Assembly: GCA_963383645.1 (NCBI GenBank)
Contig: OY726578.1
Location: forward strand, 19,508,592 to 19,572,591
Direction: 5' to 3'
DNA from: Muscardinus avellanarius
Taxonomy: Eukaryota; Chordata; Mammalia; Rodentia; Gliridae
DNA length: 64,000 nucleotides
The notes below the pieces were generated by a model. It was not told where the DNA came from. It did not search any database and saw only the letters and a program-made list of their open reading frames with translations. Shown piece after piece: positions 20,481-30,477 of this stretch. Made by a program: the position numbers and the translations under genes. The first letter of the stretch is position 1. Every line of letters begins with the position of its first letter.

Positions 20481-21022
20481 GACCTTGGGGGACAGACCAG
20501 ATTTGAGCTCTAACAGCCTGCTCCACCAGGCCCCAGCTGCATGGCTTTGAGGGAGGGAGCCACTCCGGCCTCAGTTTCCCCAGTGGGGCTCAGAGCATGC
20601 CCGCCTCTCAGGCAGCGCCGAGGCTGGAGTCCGGTGTGCCCTGGACGCAGAGGTTCCAGGAGACAGGCAGCGAGTCCCACGAGACCTGCTAAGGGTCTCA
20701 ACGTGCGGACAGCAGGGTTGGCACTGGACGGTCCTACTTGTCCTTGAATGACCCGACTGTCCTCCTGCTGGTGGTCAGGGGGCTCTGAAGGGTCATCTAA
20801 ACCTCTGGGGTACACGGTACAAACAGCAAGAAGCAAGGGTACCTCTTGTGTTAGACAAGAGGGTGCAGCTGCGAGACCTTCGGACTCCAGATCCCTGCCA
20901 CGTGGGTCCAGGGGAGAAGGTCTCCTTTGCACCAGGAGAACGTATTCGGAGACAGAAAGCAGGCTGGCCAGTCTCAGCCTCGGCCATTCCACTTCCAGGG
21001 CTCTGTCTTAAGAAATAAACGG
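20481..21022. other. single-copy DNA, no gene seen
   Basis: No exon or repeat recognised. Confidence 0.4.
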
Positions 21023-21250
21023 CCAAGCGTGGTGGTGGCGCGCGCTTGTCATCCCAGCACCCGGGAGGCGGAAACTGGAGGGTCCCAGTTCGTGTCCAGC
21101 CTCAGCGACTTAGCGAGGCCCTCTGCAACTCAGTGAGACCCTGTTTCAAAATAAAAAATAAAAAAATAGGGCTGGGGCTGTAGCTTGGAGGTAGAATGCC
21201 CCTGAATTAAATTCCTAGCACCACAAAATAAATAAATTAATTAATCAAAA
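21023..21250 (+). mobile_element. B1-dID SINE, standard form
   Basis: Full copy with an (AAAT)n-like tail, head-to-head with the following reverse copy. Confidence 0.9.
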
Positions 21251-21267
21251 AATGAGAAGACAATGCA

Positions 21268-21448
21268 AGTTATTTATTTATTTATTTTTGTACTGGGGAT
21301 TGAATGCTGGGGTGTTCTATCTCTGAACTACAGCCCCAGCACTTTTTATTTTTTATTTTGAAACAGCATCTCACTAAGTTGCTGAGGCTGGCCTTGAACC
21401 TCAGTCCTCCTGTCCCAGCCTCCTAGGTACTGGGATGGCAGGCGTGGG
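21268..21448 (-). mobile_element. B1-dID SINE, (TTTA)n tail
   Basis: ID end 'tactggggattgaatgctg' on the left; the B1 half is shortened. Confidence 0.85.
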
Positions 21449-21835
21449 TAAGTGATTTCTTTCTGAACCAGTGAAATTGTGTGTGGGCTGGGGGTGGTCC
21501 CGCCCCATGACCGTTGTCTGGGATACTCTGCAGTGGGTCCACTAAAGGGGACACCTCAGTTCCTGAGAACACGTGGTCCGGAGCCCCGGGGCCGCAAGCG
21601 AGTCCCACGATCCTGCTCTGGAGTCTGCGCCGACAGCCACCGCTACGCCCCATCACCAAGATGTCATGTCTGGAATTTTAATCCATGACAAAGTGGGGGA
21701 TTTTCTCCATTTCACTGTAGAAATCCCTGTCTCCCCACCCCACGGATCCCGGCCACCCCGGCCACCCAGATCCAACGTCGTGTGAAGGCGGCTTTCTTCT
21801 TTATGGGTAAAAGTTACAACACCAGAGGTGTTGGA
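21449..21835. other. single-copy DNA, no gene seen
   Basis: No exon or repeat recognised. Confidence 0.4.
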
Positions 21836-21837
21836 CA

Positions 21838-21841
21838 TTGT

Positions 21842-21872
<31 letters not shown>

Positions 21873-22064
21873 TTTTTGCGGTGGAACCCAGGGGCATTCC
21901 ACTTCCAAGCTCACCCCCAGCCCTGCTTTTTTATTCCTTATTTTGAAGCAGGGTCTCACTGAGTTCCAAAGAGCCTCACTAAGTAGCTGAGGCTGGCCTT
22001 GAACCGCGATCCTCCTTCTCAGCCTCCCGAATGCGGGGATCACAAGCGTGACCACTCCCGGCCC
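21838..22064 (-). mobile_element. B1-dID SINE with (TTTA)n tail
   Basis: The tail at 21838-21877 is a TTTA microsatellite. B1 head near 22064. Confidence 0.9.
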
Positions 22065-22068
22065 AAAT

Positions 22069-22072
<4 letters not shown>

Positions 22073-22104
<32 letters not shown>
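22073..22104. repeat. poly-T run
   Basis: About 32 T with no interruption, adjacent to the TSD of the next SINE. Confidence 0.95.
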
Positions 22105-22111
<7 letters not shown>

Positions 22112-22124
22112 AATTGAGCCAGGC

Positions 22125-22309
22125 TGCTGGGTATGGCGCTTGTAATCCCTGTGTGCTTGGGAGGCAGAGGCAGGAGGATCGAGGCCAGCCGCGCTGGCTT
22201 AAGAGACCCTGTTTCAAAAATACAGAAAATAGGTCTGGGAGTGTAGCCCAGAGGTACAAGGGCTTCCAGGAACCCCAGTACCACACACCAAAAAAAAAAA
22301 AAAAAAAAA
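22125..22309 (+). mobile_element. B1-dID SINE, variant B, with TSD
   Basis: Flanked by a perfect 14-base duplication, aaattgagccaggc, at 22111-22124 and 22310-22323. The poly-A tail is about 20 bases. Confidence 0.95.
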
Positions 22310-22323
22310 AAATTGAGCCAGGC

Positions 22324-22460
22324 CTTGTCACAGAAGGAAGAAAAACAGGTGCTCAGGGAGGGCTCTGGCTTCGCTGTCCAGATGGGCGGCTTCCTGGCCT
22401 TGTGCTACCAGGTGATAGCCATCAGGAGATTGGGAGGGGAAAGGCCAAAGACATTTTTCA
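22324..22460. other. single-copy DNA
   Basis: Short unassigned stretch, no gene seen. Confidence 0.4.
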
Positions 22461-22461
22461 A

Positions 22462-22668
22462 TTTTTAAAAAATTGGTACTGGAGGGTGAACCCAGGGATA
22501 GTCTGCCTCTGACCTACACCCCCAACCATTTTAATTTGTTTTGAAACAGTGTTTCACTAGGTTACTGAGAGCTCACTATGTTGCTGAGGCCGCCCTTGAA
22601 CCTGCGATCCTCCTGTCACAGCCTCCCAAGCACTGGGATTACAGGAGTGCGCCACCATACCCGGCTAC
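22462..22668 (-). mobile_element. B1-dID SINE
   Basis: ID end 'ggtactggagggtgaaccc' on the left, B1 head 'ccaccatacccggct' on the right. Confidence 0.88.
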
Positions 22669-22699
22669 CCCCAATTCTTTTAAAAAGTTTTTATTTTGA

Positions 22700-22891
22700 G
22701 GCCGGGTGTGGTGGCACGCTTGTAATCCCCGAGCTTGGGAGGTGGAGACAGGAGGATCACGCAGGTTCGAAGCTGGCCTTGCTGGCTTAAGAGACCCTGT
22801 TTCCAAATAAAAATATAAAAAATAGGTATCTGGGAGTGTAGCCCAGAGGTAGAAGGGTTTCCAGAAACCCCAGTACCACCACAACACACAC
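22700..22891 (+). mobile_element. B1-dID SINE, variant B, nested
   Basis: Perfect 18-base TSD, aaaaagtttttattttga, at 22682-22699 and 22892-22909. It interrupts the reverse-strand B1 that continues at 22892. Confidence 0.95.
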
Positions 22892-23034
22892 AAAAAGTTT
22901 TTATTTTGAAACAGGGTCTCGCTGAGTGGCTGAGGGGTCTCATTGAGTAGCTGAGGCTGGTCTTCGGCCAGCGATCCTACTGTCTCAGCCTCTCAAACAC
23001 TGGGATTGCAGGCATTTGCCTCCACCTCTGACTG
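22892..23034 (-). mobile_element. B1 half of the SINE interrupted by the variant B copy
   Basis: 'tattttgaaacagggtctc' to 'gcctccacctctgactg'. Its left part is the duplicated 'agtttttattttga' at 22686-22699. Confidence 0.85.
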
Positions 23035-23265
23035 CCCAAAGACAATTTTACAAGTGAGATTGAGAGCAGGGTTTTGACCCATCCCACCCACGGCTGGGCC
23101 CCTTCCTCCGTGCTGGGGACGGACACAGAGGCAGCTGTGGTCCTTAAAGCACAGGCAGCCGTATCATCGCAGGAGGCTGCTCCAGCCGCAGGTCACGGAG
23201 GAAAGCGACTCCTGCCTTCTCCTTAGGAAGAAGCTCCTCTAGAATGTGTTAAAAATAAGTAACAA
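23035..23265. other. single-copy DNA
   Basis: No gene or repeat recognised. Confidence 0.4.
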
Positions 23266-23268
23266 GAA

Positions 23269-23457
23269 TCGGGCGTGGTGGCGCACGCTTGTAATCCCCG
23301 CGCTTGGGAGGCAGAGACGGGAGGATCGCACAGGTTCGAAGCCAGCCTCAGCTACTTAGTGAGGCTCTCAGCAACTTAGTGAGACCCTGTTTCCAAATAG
23401 GTCTGGGAGTATAGCCCGGAGGTAGAAAAGCCACTTGGGTTCCACCCCCAGTACCAC
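23269..23457 (+). mobile_element. B1-dID SINE, hybrid of standard and variant B
   Basis: The B1 head is variant B-like ('gtaatccccgcgcttggg'), the middle standard ('cagctacttagtgaggc'), and the ID start variant B-like ('aggtctgggagtatagccc'). It could be an intermediate or a gene-conversion product. Confidence 0.85.
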
Positions 23458-23495
<38 letters not shown>

Positions 23496-23541
23496 AAAAA
23501 AGAAAAAGAAAAGAAAAAGAAAAGAAAAGAAAAAGAAAAAA
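23458..23541. repeat. poly-A / (AAAAG)n tail tract
   Basis: About 35 A followed by AAAAG-type units; the tail of the preceding SINE. Confidence 0.95.
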
Positions 23542-23551
23542 GTAACAAGAG

Positions 23552-23715
23552 CTGGGCGTGGTGGCGCACACTTGTCATCCCAGCATCCGGGAGGCTGAGA
23601 CAGGGGGATCACTGTTTAAAGACAGCTTCAGCTACTTTGCAACTTAGTTGAGACTCTGTTTCAAAATAAAGAATAAAACACAGGGCAGGGGGCTTAGGTC
23701 CGGGATAGACTGTAC
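23552..23715 (+). mobile_element. B1-dID SINE, degraded ID half
   Basis: Inserted next to 'agtaacaaga', which also precedes the upstream SINE. A third similar copy, 'cagtaacaaaa', follows at about 23722. Confidence 0.85.
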
Positions 23716-24626
23716 ACACACACAGTAACAAAATAACTACCCTCTGAGATCTGGCTACTGTCTGCTTCCCAGAAGGAACCCGAATCCCTCCCTCCTCTCT
23801 CCTTCCAGCCTGCCAGGTTTGAGCCTGTGGATTCCAGCCCGGGACTTTTAGTTTTTCCTTTTTTAGTGGCAGAAAAGTTATTTCAAGCCAAACCTTTGGG
23901 GACTCCTGACAGGTGAGAAGGGCGGGCCTGGCCGGATGGGACGGGGCCTGGAGCCCCCTCCCTGCCTCCCCTGCCCCCCATGGGGACTCTGGAGGAGGCT
24001 TCATGGAACCCCTGGCTTCCCTGGATGACAGTCTGAGAACCAATGGCGGCAGGGTTTCCCTGCCTGGGACTCAGAGCTGGTCGGAGCCCCCGCCCCGCTC
24101 TGCCTTGGCTGTGTGGACCGGTTCCTTGTCTCCCCTGGCATCAGTTTCCCCTCTGTTACAGACCCTCAGAGTTCAGAGGAGCCAAGATAAAAACCGAGAC
24201 CCTCTGCCAATAGCGAGGAGAATGTGGAAGACCAGAGAGGGGGCGCCACCTGGCCCAGGCGCACAGCCTCAGCTGGGGAGGTGTCCCCACCCCATGGGGG
24301 GGTCCTTGTGTGCCTCAGTCACCATGGGAGGGGCCACCCCAGGCAGCTGGGGCCCCCCGAAGCCACAGCCCGCTTCCTCCTCCCCCTGGAAGGAGCGTCC
24401 CCTGCCTGCCAGGCTTCCGGAAGGCGGGGCCCTCACCCCGCTGGCCTGGGAGCAGGTGGCATCGGGCGGGTGGGCAGCGAGCTCTCCCTCTCTGAGCCCT
24501 GGCACCCTCCCCTCTAAAGCACTTGGCCCTGTGCCGGCACACCACCGCCGCCACCAGGACTGCACGTGTTGCTGTCATCATGATGTGTGGCTGAAAGGTC
24601 ACAGTCCTGCCCTCCAGGAGTCGGCA
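23716..24626. other. GC-rich single-copy DNA, no gene seen
   Basis: A forward MIR-like piece lies at about 24123-24168 ('catcagtttcccctctg'). The 268-aa frame at 23913-24719 has no motif and ends inside a SINE. Confidence 0.4.
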
Positions 24627-24803
24627 AAGGCCGGGCCCAGTGGCACTCATGGGCAACCCCTGTCCTTGACAGGCCGAGACAGGAGGATCCCAGGTTCAAA
24701 GCCTGCCTCAGCAACTTAGCGAGACCTGTTTCCAGATAAAAACTAAAAAGGGCTGGGGATACAGCTTGGAGGTAGAACATCCCTGGGTTCAGTTCCTACT
24801 AGG
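24627..24803 (+). mobile_element. B1-dID SINE, older divergent copy
   Basis: 'ggccgggcccagtggcac' to 'ctgggttcagttcctact'; the ID half is shorter and diverged. Confidence 0.8.
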
Positions 24804-25660
24804 AAGGAGGAGGAGGGGGAGGGGGGACATGGCAAGGAGCTGCAGAGGGAGGGCCGAGCTCAGAGTCAGAGGTGCCCACCACGGCGCTAGCCTGCCAACG
24901 GGGAGTGGGAGGCAGGAGGGAGGCCGGGCGGTCCACACAGAGTGCCTGGCACAGAGACAGGGCACGCTTGGGCACGCGTTGGAGGAGCGCTAGCTAGCAA
25001 GCTTGGGTCACTGCTGGGACAGGGAGAGGCGAGCCTGGGGATCCTTGGGTCCCCTGGAGCTTCAGGCAAGGGGCGTGTAGTTTCCCCAAAGACCCGCACT
25101 CTAAGCCCCGGTGATGACCTGGCCCAAAGGACTGCGCCCGGGCGGACATCCCAGTGCGGATGGGCGAGGGAGGCCTTTCGCTGGGAAGGCCACGGCCTGT
25201 GACCAGGAGGGGCCAAGCGAGGGCTTTTTTGCAGCTCTGCGTGGCTGGGTGTGCACGAGCCAAGAGATGGCCAAAACCAAGAAACCATGAACGGCAGGTC
25301 CTTGGGCGGAGGACAGGCAGCTCGGGACTCCTGGGTAATGCGCTGGGCAGCTGGGGCGGGACCTGCGGGCTCCAAGGGGACCAGGTGTGGCACGGTGGTG
25401 CCAGGCGGCGAAGGAGGTGTGGCCCCGGCCTGCTGTGTCTAGGAGGCCGCAGGGCAGGGACCTGGCCCCGGAGGCCAGCAGGAGGGGCGAGGTCCCCGTA
25501 TGCACACAGGGGTCGCCTTACTCGGACCCTTGTGTCCCCCAGCACCGGGTGGTGGCGATCCTGAGCCCAAAGGCAGAGGTTTGGATTCAAACCCTCCCTC
25601 CCTCCCTCGAAAGTATGTGCCTGGTCTATCACGCTGATTCTGCCCAGCAACGCCACCAAC
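24804..25660. other. GC-rich single-copy DNA, no gene seen
   Basis: A GGA-rich run at 24800-24825. No exon recognised. Confidence 0.4.
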
Positions 25661-25662
25661 AA

Positions 25663-25862
25663 GGGCCTTCTCCTTTTCTTTATAATCTTCTTCCTCCTCC
25701 TGTCGTCTTTTATTCCTCCTTTCCCCTCCCCCTCCCCCCCTTTCCCCCTCCCCTCCTCCCCTCCTACTTTCCCCCTCCCCCTCCTCCCTTCCCCCTCCCT
25801 CTCCTCTTCCCTCCCCTTCCCCTCCTTTCCCCTCTCCTTCCTCCCTCCTCTCCCCTCCCACG
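25663..25862. repeat. C/T-rich polypyrimidine tract
   Basis: About 200 bp almost entirely C and T on the plus strand, less regular than the 16.8-kb tract. Confidence 0.9.
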
Positions 25863-26265
25863 GCCACTCCAGGGGCTCAGTGTGGGCCACCCTCACACTT
25901 CCCCCACCCCCACTCCGCCTGAACCCCTATATTCATCCCCTCCTTCATTCTCAAGCGCTGGTTGCTGAAATGTGGCCCCTGCCGAGTCCGCTCCCCCCCA
26001 GGAGCCCGCCCCCGCCGCCCTTCTGGTCCTCCGCGGGCTGGGGGCGACCCCCACGCGTGGCCGAGGAGTGAGGGCGCGGGGCCTCCACACACAGCCAGCC
26101 CCGGCCTGGGGGCCCCCAAGGGTGGTTAGAAACGTCCCGCAGCTCGGCCGGGACAGGAGGCCAGGTCCCAGAGGCAGAGGGACCCCGAGAGCCCGCGGCC
26201 CCCAGACCCAGCCCGGGGTCCTCCCGTCCCCGACTCGGGGCGGGCAGGTGATCAGCGCTCCATCT
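25863..26265. other. GC- and CpG-rich single-copy DNA
   Basis: CpGs are fairly frequent at 25980-26240, so this could be a small CpG island next to the AT-rich element that follows. No exon seen. Confidence 0.4.
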
Positions 26266-26460
26266 CCACCGTCTCCGCGCATAATAAGCAGGAAAATGAA
26301 TTCAAATGTCATTCGCTACAATAAAAGAAAGTATTCTTAGTGCTGGCAGCAGCCTTCGGCGGGGCTGAGGCACGTCCTCAATGAATCACCTGGTACAGGG
26401 GGCGCGGGATCTCAATTAGACCCGGCAGCGACAGTCCCGGGGTGCACAATCGCTCGGGTT
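26266..26460. promoter_or_regulatory. candidate conserved noncoding element
   Basis: AT-rich block ('gaaaatgaattcaaatgtc', then 'cattcgctacaataaaag') between CpG-rich sequences, with no repeat match that I recognise. Regulatory role is inference. Confidence 0.35.
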
Positions 26461-26862
26461 ATTTTTAAGGCCTGTGCGGTGCGCGCGGTGCACATGCGCG
26501 CAGGAGCCTTAGGCCGCGTGGGTGCCCAGTGCCCTGGCTGTGCGCGGTGCGCATGCGCCAGGAGCCCTCGACCGCGTGGGTGCCCAGTGCCATGACTGCG
26601 CGCAGTGCGCATGTGCCAGGAGCCTCAGGCTGCGTGGGTGCCCAGTGCCCTGGCTGCGCGCGGTGCGCATGCGCCAGGAGCCCTCGACCGCGTGGGTGCC
26701 CAGTGCCCTGGCTGTGCGCAGTGCGCGTGCGCGCAGGAGCCCTCGACCACGTGGGTGCCCAGTGCCCTGGCTGCGCACGGTGCGCATGCGCCAGGAGCTC
26801 TCGACCGCGTGGGTTCCTGTGCCGGGGCTGTGTGCGGTGCGCATGCGCGCGACACTTCTGGC
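26461..26862. repeat. 58-bp minisatellite with one NRF1-type site per unit
   Basis: Seven units carry the palindromic core TGCGCATGCGC or a one- to two-base variant, starting at 26489, 26548, 26606, 26664, 26722, 26781 and 26838 (spacing 59, 58, 58, 58, 59, 57). Copies 2, 4, 6 and 7 match the core exactly. The rest of the unit reads 'ccaggagccctcgaccgcgt' and then 'gggtgcccagtgccctggctg'-like bases. The core is the established NRF1 consensus; binding here is inference. Confidence 0.95.
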
Positions 26863-26954
26863 AGATGTGGGCTCTAGTGTAATGCGTGGGACAGCAGCCA
26901 GGGACAACCTCTTAAGCAAAGCAACAGCCGGCATGGTGTCCTTCACCCATGACC

Positions 26955-27050
26955 CTGGCTCCAGTGACCAGGGAGGCCAAGGCAGGAGGATGGTGAGTTC
27001 GAGGCCAGCCTGGGCAACTGAGCCAGGCCCTGTCTCAAAATAAAATTAAA
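26955..27050 (+). mobile_element. B1 fragment
   Basis: 'ccagggaggccaaggcagg' to 'ccctgtctcaaaataaaat', lacking the B1 head. Confidence 0.8.
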
Positions 27051-27051
27051 A

Positions 27052-27605
27052 GGGACAGGCATGGTGGCGAACATCTGTAACGTGAGAGGCTGAGACAAGA
27101 GGATTGCCGGCTCGAGGACTGTAATGTTGAAATTGAGCTGGGGAGTCGTGAAGGAGGCACACACCAAGCAGGTCATTAAAAGCGGCTTTAATCAACCTAA
27201 TAAACCGGCACCTTCGGGCAGTTTGCCGACTATGGGGGAAGGGAACGCTGAGCCACGAGGTCAGCAGAGTCATGCGGGGGAGCGGAAGCACCCCGATATT
27301 TAAGGGCTAGCGGTGTGGGAATACCGATTCTCTCGCGACATCCGGAGTCTCAGATGCCTGTCGTCTGTCGCATTGTTTGGAGTCTCCTGACACCTGGAGT
27401 CTTGCGATATCTCCGCTTCTGCTCCTGTCCCCGCTGTGGGGTCCTGCGGGGGGGAAGGGAGGGACCTGACCTATGGAGGACAAGCTCAGCAACATAGCAA
27501 GGCTCTCAGCAACCTCAGAGGCTGTGCTTCAACCCCAAAATCAGAAGGGCTGGTGCAGCTCCAAGGCAGAATGCCCCTGGGTTCAATCCACAGTAACACA
27601 CACAC
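27052..27605 (+). mobile_element. B1-dID SINE split by a solo LTR
   Basis: The left part is 27052-27119. The right part, 27476-27605, resumes with 'gaggacaagctcagcaac' and ends with the ID module and a CACA tail. The insertion duplicated gaggac. Confidence 0.85.
27120..27475 (-). mobile_element. solo LTR, 356 bp, 6-bp TSD
   Basis: Flanked by gaggac at 27114-27119 and 27476-27481. The plus strand starts TG; the right end reads ATG rather than CA, so one terminal dinucleotide has mutated. Read on the minus strand it has a TATA-like 'cttaaatatc' and a downstream AT-rich 'attaaagccgcttttaatg' region. A six-base duplication suits class II (ERVK-like) elements; this is inference. Confidence 0.7.
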
Positions 27606-27639
27606 ATACACACTAAGTGTAAATAAGTTAAATTAAATT

Positions 27640-27708
27640 AAAAGGGCTGGGAGCATAGCTCAGTGGTAGAACATCTCTGGGTTCAATAACCAGGCCTGCA
27701 AAGAAAAC
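27640..27708 (+). mobile_element. ID module, classical tRNA-like form
   Basis: 'tagctcagtggtagaacat' and 'gggttcaataacc' preserve A-box and B-box positions. It stands alone without a B1 half. Confidence 0.75.
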
Positions 27709-28566
27709 AGCAAAACAGCCCTACGACTCCCCACAGAGCCCAGTGCGGACCCCACTCCTCCCCAGGCCCTGGGAGGCCCTTCCTCCCCTTCCCTCCCGCC
27801 GTGGCTCCCACCTGCTCATCCCAAGGCAGCCTTTCCCTAGCTCTGGGCCTTTGTACCTGCTGCCCCTCTGCTCTCCACATGGCCGGCACCTAGCTGTTCC
27901 CTTGGGAGGCCTGCCCTGCTCACACCCCGTCATTCCTCTGCTCCCTGATCTCCCCCACCCCGTGATTTTCCCAGCCTGACTCTGGGTCATCAGGACATTG
28001 TCACGAACCGTGAGGGTCTCGAGCACCCATCTGTCATTAGACGATAACTCTCGAAGGTGGGGCTGCTCGTGTCTGGGTGCTCCGTGTCCAGCCCCATCTT
28101 GGCACCTCTCCCCTGGGCCCAGGCGCACAGCTCCTCACCAGGGTGGTAAGCCACCGCCTCGCCTCCAGGCTGCTGGGGAGAAGGCTGCCTGGGGTGGGCG
28201 CTGGTGGCTGCCTTCAGCTGTGTGGTCACCGGCCGATTGCTCACCCCTCTGAGCTGTAGTTTGGGGGTCCTGGCCCTGCCACCTGGGGTGGGGTGGGGGT
28301 GCTGCTGGATTGCCCTGGCCAGGGTACCTGGGGCACGTCCCTCCATGTGGGCCTGAGCTCAAGCCCCTGTCCTGTCAGGGTCCCTCATCCCCTGCCCCTC
28401 CTGCCTGGTTTTAATCGGGCCAGTCCTGTTTCTTTGCTTTCTGTTCAAACCTGCCGCTGACTTCCTGCCACAGGGCCTTTGCTTTAGCTGTAGCCTCTGC
28501 TGTTCCTTGATGACTGCTTGGCACCTCTGTACCTGCAGCCCCCAGGGAGCCTTCCTCTGCCTCATC
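27709..28566. other. GC-rich single-copy DNA, no gene seen
   Basis: No exon or repeat recognised. Confidence 0.4.
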
Positions 28567-28568
28567 CT

Positions 28569-28791
28569 TTTTTTTTTTTTTTTTTTTTTTGGGTGGTACT
28601 GGGGGTGGAACCCAGGCAGGGGCTTTCTACCTCCGGGCTACACTCCCAGCCCTATTTTATATTTTATTTGAAAACAGGGTCTCACTAGGTTGCTGAGAGC
28701 CTCACTAAGTAGCTGAGGCTGGCTTTGAACCTGTGCTATCCTCCCATCTTGGCCTCCCAAGTGCTGGGATTACTGCCACCGCGCCCGGCTG
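28569..28791 (-). mobile_element. B1-dID SINE, standard form with poly-T tail
   Basis: T-run at 28569-28590, ID end 'ggtactgggggtggaaccc', B1 head near 28791. Confidence 0.92.
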
Positions 28792-29318
28792 CCCCATCCT
28801 AAATGGGGCTCCTCCCGCCATGGGCGGCTCCTGGTGGCTTCTCTCTGGGCCCCAAGTGCTCAGTCAAGGCAGTGGCCGTGGGGCCTGGGCTCACCCCAGC
28901 GGAGCAGGCAGTGAGCTCCCCCCTGGAGGACACCAAGCCTAGAAGGTCCCCGGCAGGGAGGGCCCGGCCCCTCCTCCGCAGAGCCCCAGCTAGCTCCAAG
29001 ATTCCCAAGAAATTCCCAAGAGCCCATGTGGTTCTTCCAGTTTTCCAGGGGAAGGACACCGAGGCTCCCCGAGGCCAAGTCCACCCCGGGGCGGACAGTG
29101 CAGAGCTGGGCTGGAGCCAGGGACCCCCTCACTGGACCCGTGACCGCCCACTCCCGCAAGGGAAGGGGTCCCGAGTGCGCCTCTGCACCCCAGCACCCAG
29201 CACCCAGCTGCGCCCTCTCCCCGGAGCCGCGGGCGGGCTGGGGGCCCGGGCTCCGCCCCTGCTGGGCCTGGGCCGGCGCTGGCCTTGCCTCTCCAGGGGC
29301 GGCCTTGACCTTGGCCCG
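28792..29318. other. GC- and CpG-rich single-copy DNA
   Basis: CpG-dense towards the right (29150-29320). No exon recognised. Confidence 0.4.
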
Positions 29319-29480
29319 GTCACCCGGCTGTATTTCAGCCGCCGCAGTGGGTGCGCGCAGTTAATTAGCGGGTCTCGGAAAGTTCATCAATAACCGGGCT
29401 GGCGGCGGCTGATGGGCGGCGCGCGGCGGGCGGGCGGGAGCGCCCATAAATCAGCGTGACGGGCGCCGACCAGCCCGGGA
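29319..29480. promoter_or_regulatory. candidate conserved noncoding element in CpG-rich DNA
   Basis: 'gcagttaattagcgggtc', 'gttcatcaataaccgg' and ATAAATCA at 29446-29453 (reverse of the PBX-HOX composite TGATTTAT) sit in an otherwise CpG-rich block. Function is inferred. Confidence 0.4.
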
Positions 29481-29556
29481 GGAGGGCCGAGAAAGGCCGG
29501 GCCCCAGCTCCCGGCCCTGCCTCCAAGGTCCCCATCCCCATCCCTGGCTTTCTGGC

Positions 29557-29557
<1 letters not shown>

Positions 29558-29635
<78 letters not shown>
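29558..29635. repeat. (TTTC)n microsatellite
   Basis: About 19 TTTC units, nearly uninterrupted. Confidence 0.97.
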
Positions 29636-29637
<2 letters not shown>

Positions 29638-30355
29638 GTCCCTGTCCCAGAAATGCGAGCTCCACCTGGTGCCCAGCTCACCTGGACCCACACCCAGCCA
29701 GCAGCACCCAGGACAGGTGCGCCCGCTCATGGATGCTGGTTATGCAAATAGCGCCGGGGAGAAGATGCACCTGGCAACCAGTGTGTGCAAATGCCCTGTG
29801 GTGGGAGGGAGCAGGTGTGCTCTGGGCCCCAGAGAGACTTGTGGCCGCCTTGACCACATTCCCTGGCTTTCCCACAGGGACCCCAGGATAGCCGGCAAGT
29901 TTGTAAACCAATGCAGAGTGGCCTCGGTGTCCCTGCGCTCCTGCGGTCCAGGTGTGTGGGCCTCCGCTCTGACTTTAACCCGGCAGCCTTGGGTTAGCCC
30001 TCCAATTGAGGCGCCCTCCCTAGCCCCGTGGACGCCAAGGGAGACCTCAGCTTTGTTGAGAACCAGGCCGAGGAAGAGAGGGCTGCAGCGTGAGGGGCGC
30101 AAATCTCCCTGATTGCGCAGTTTTACTAGAGCGGAGTTGTGGGGCGCCCAGCACGCCAGCCTGCCCCGCCTGGGCCCAGGCCTCCCTTGCGACCTCGACA
30201 CTCAGACCGTCACCCCCTGCTCAGGGCCCAGCACTTTCCAGTTTAGGAAACTCAGAGGAATCTTCCAGACCTCCAACCGACCCAGGCTGCACAGCAGCTC
30301 AAGCCTAGTGCTAAAAGAACCTGAGTTCTGCAGGGGAAGGAGCTCGAGAGTGCGC
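29636..30355. other. single-copy DNA with an octamer motif, no gene seen
   Basis: ATGCAAAT occurs at about 29741-29748. No exon or repeat assigned. Confidence 0.4.
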
Positions 30356-30477
30356 GCTCTCTCTCTCTCCCTCCCTTCCTCCTCCTCCTCCTCCTCCTCC
30401 TCCTCCTCCTCCTCCTCCTCCTCCTCTTCCTCCTCCTCCTCCTCCTCCTCCTCCTCCTCCTCCTCCTCCTCCTCCTT
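30356..30477. repeat. (TCC)n microsatellite
   Basis: CT-rich lead-in and then about 32 TCC units with one TTC interruption, abutting the tail side of the next reverse SINE. Confidence 0.97.

Noticed and set aside
23913..24719. 268-aa plus-strand frame
   Set aside because: It runs into a SINE, has no recognisable motif, and has overlapping frames of similar length on the other strand.
26461..26862. CRISPR-like array (regular repeats)
   Set aside because: Units are contiguous 58-bp tandem repeats without unique spacers, and the genome is mammalian.
27640..27708. Possible tRNA gene
   Set aside because: A- and B-box-like sequences belong to an ID SINE module; no cloverleaf with paired acceptor stem is apparent.
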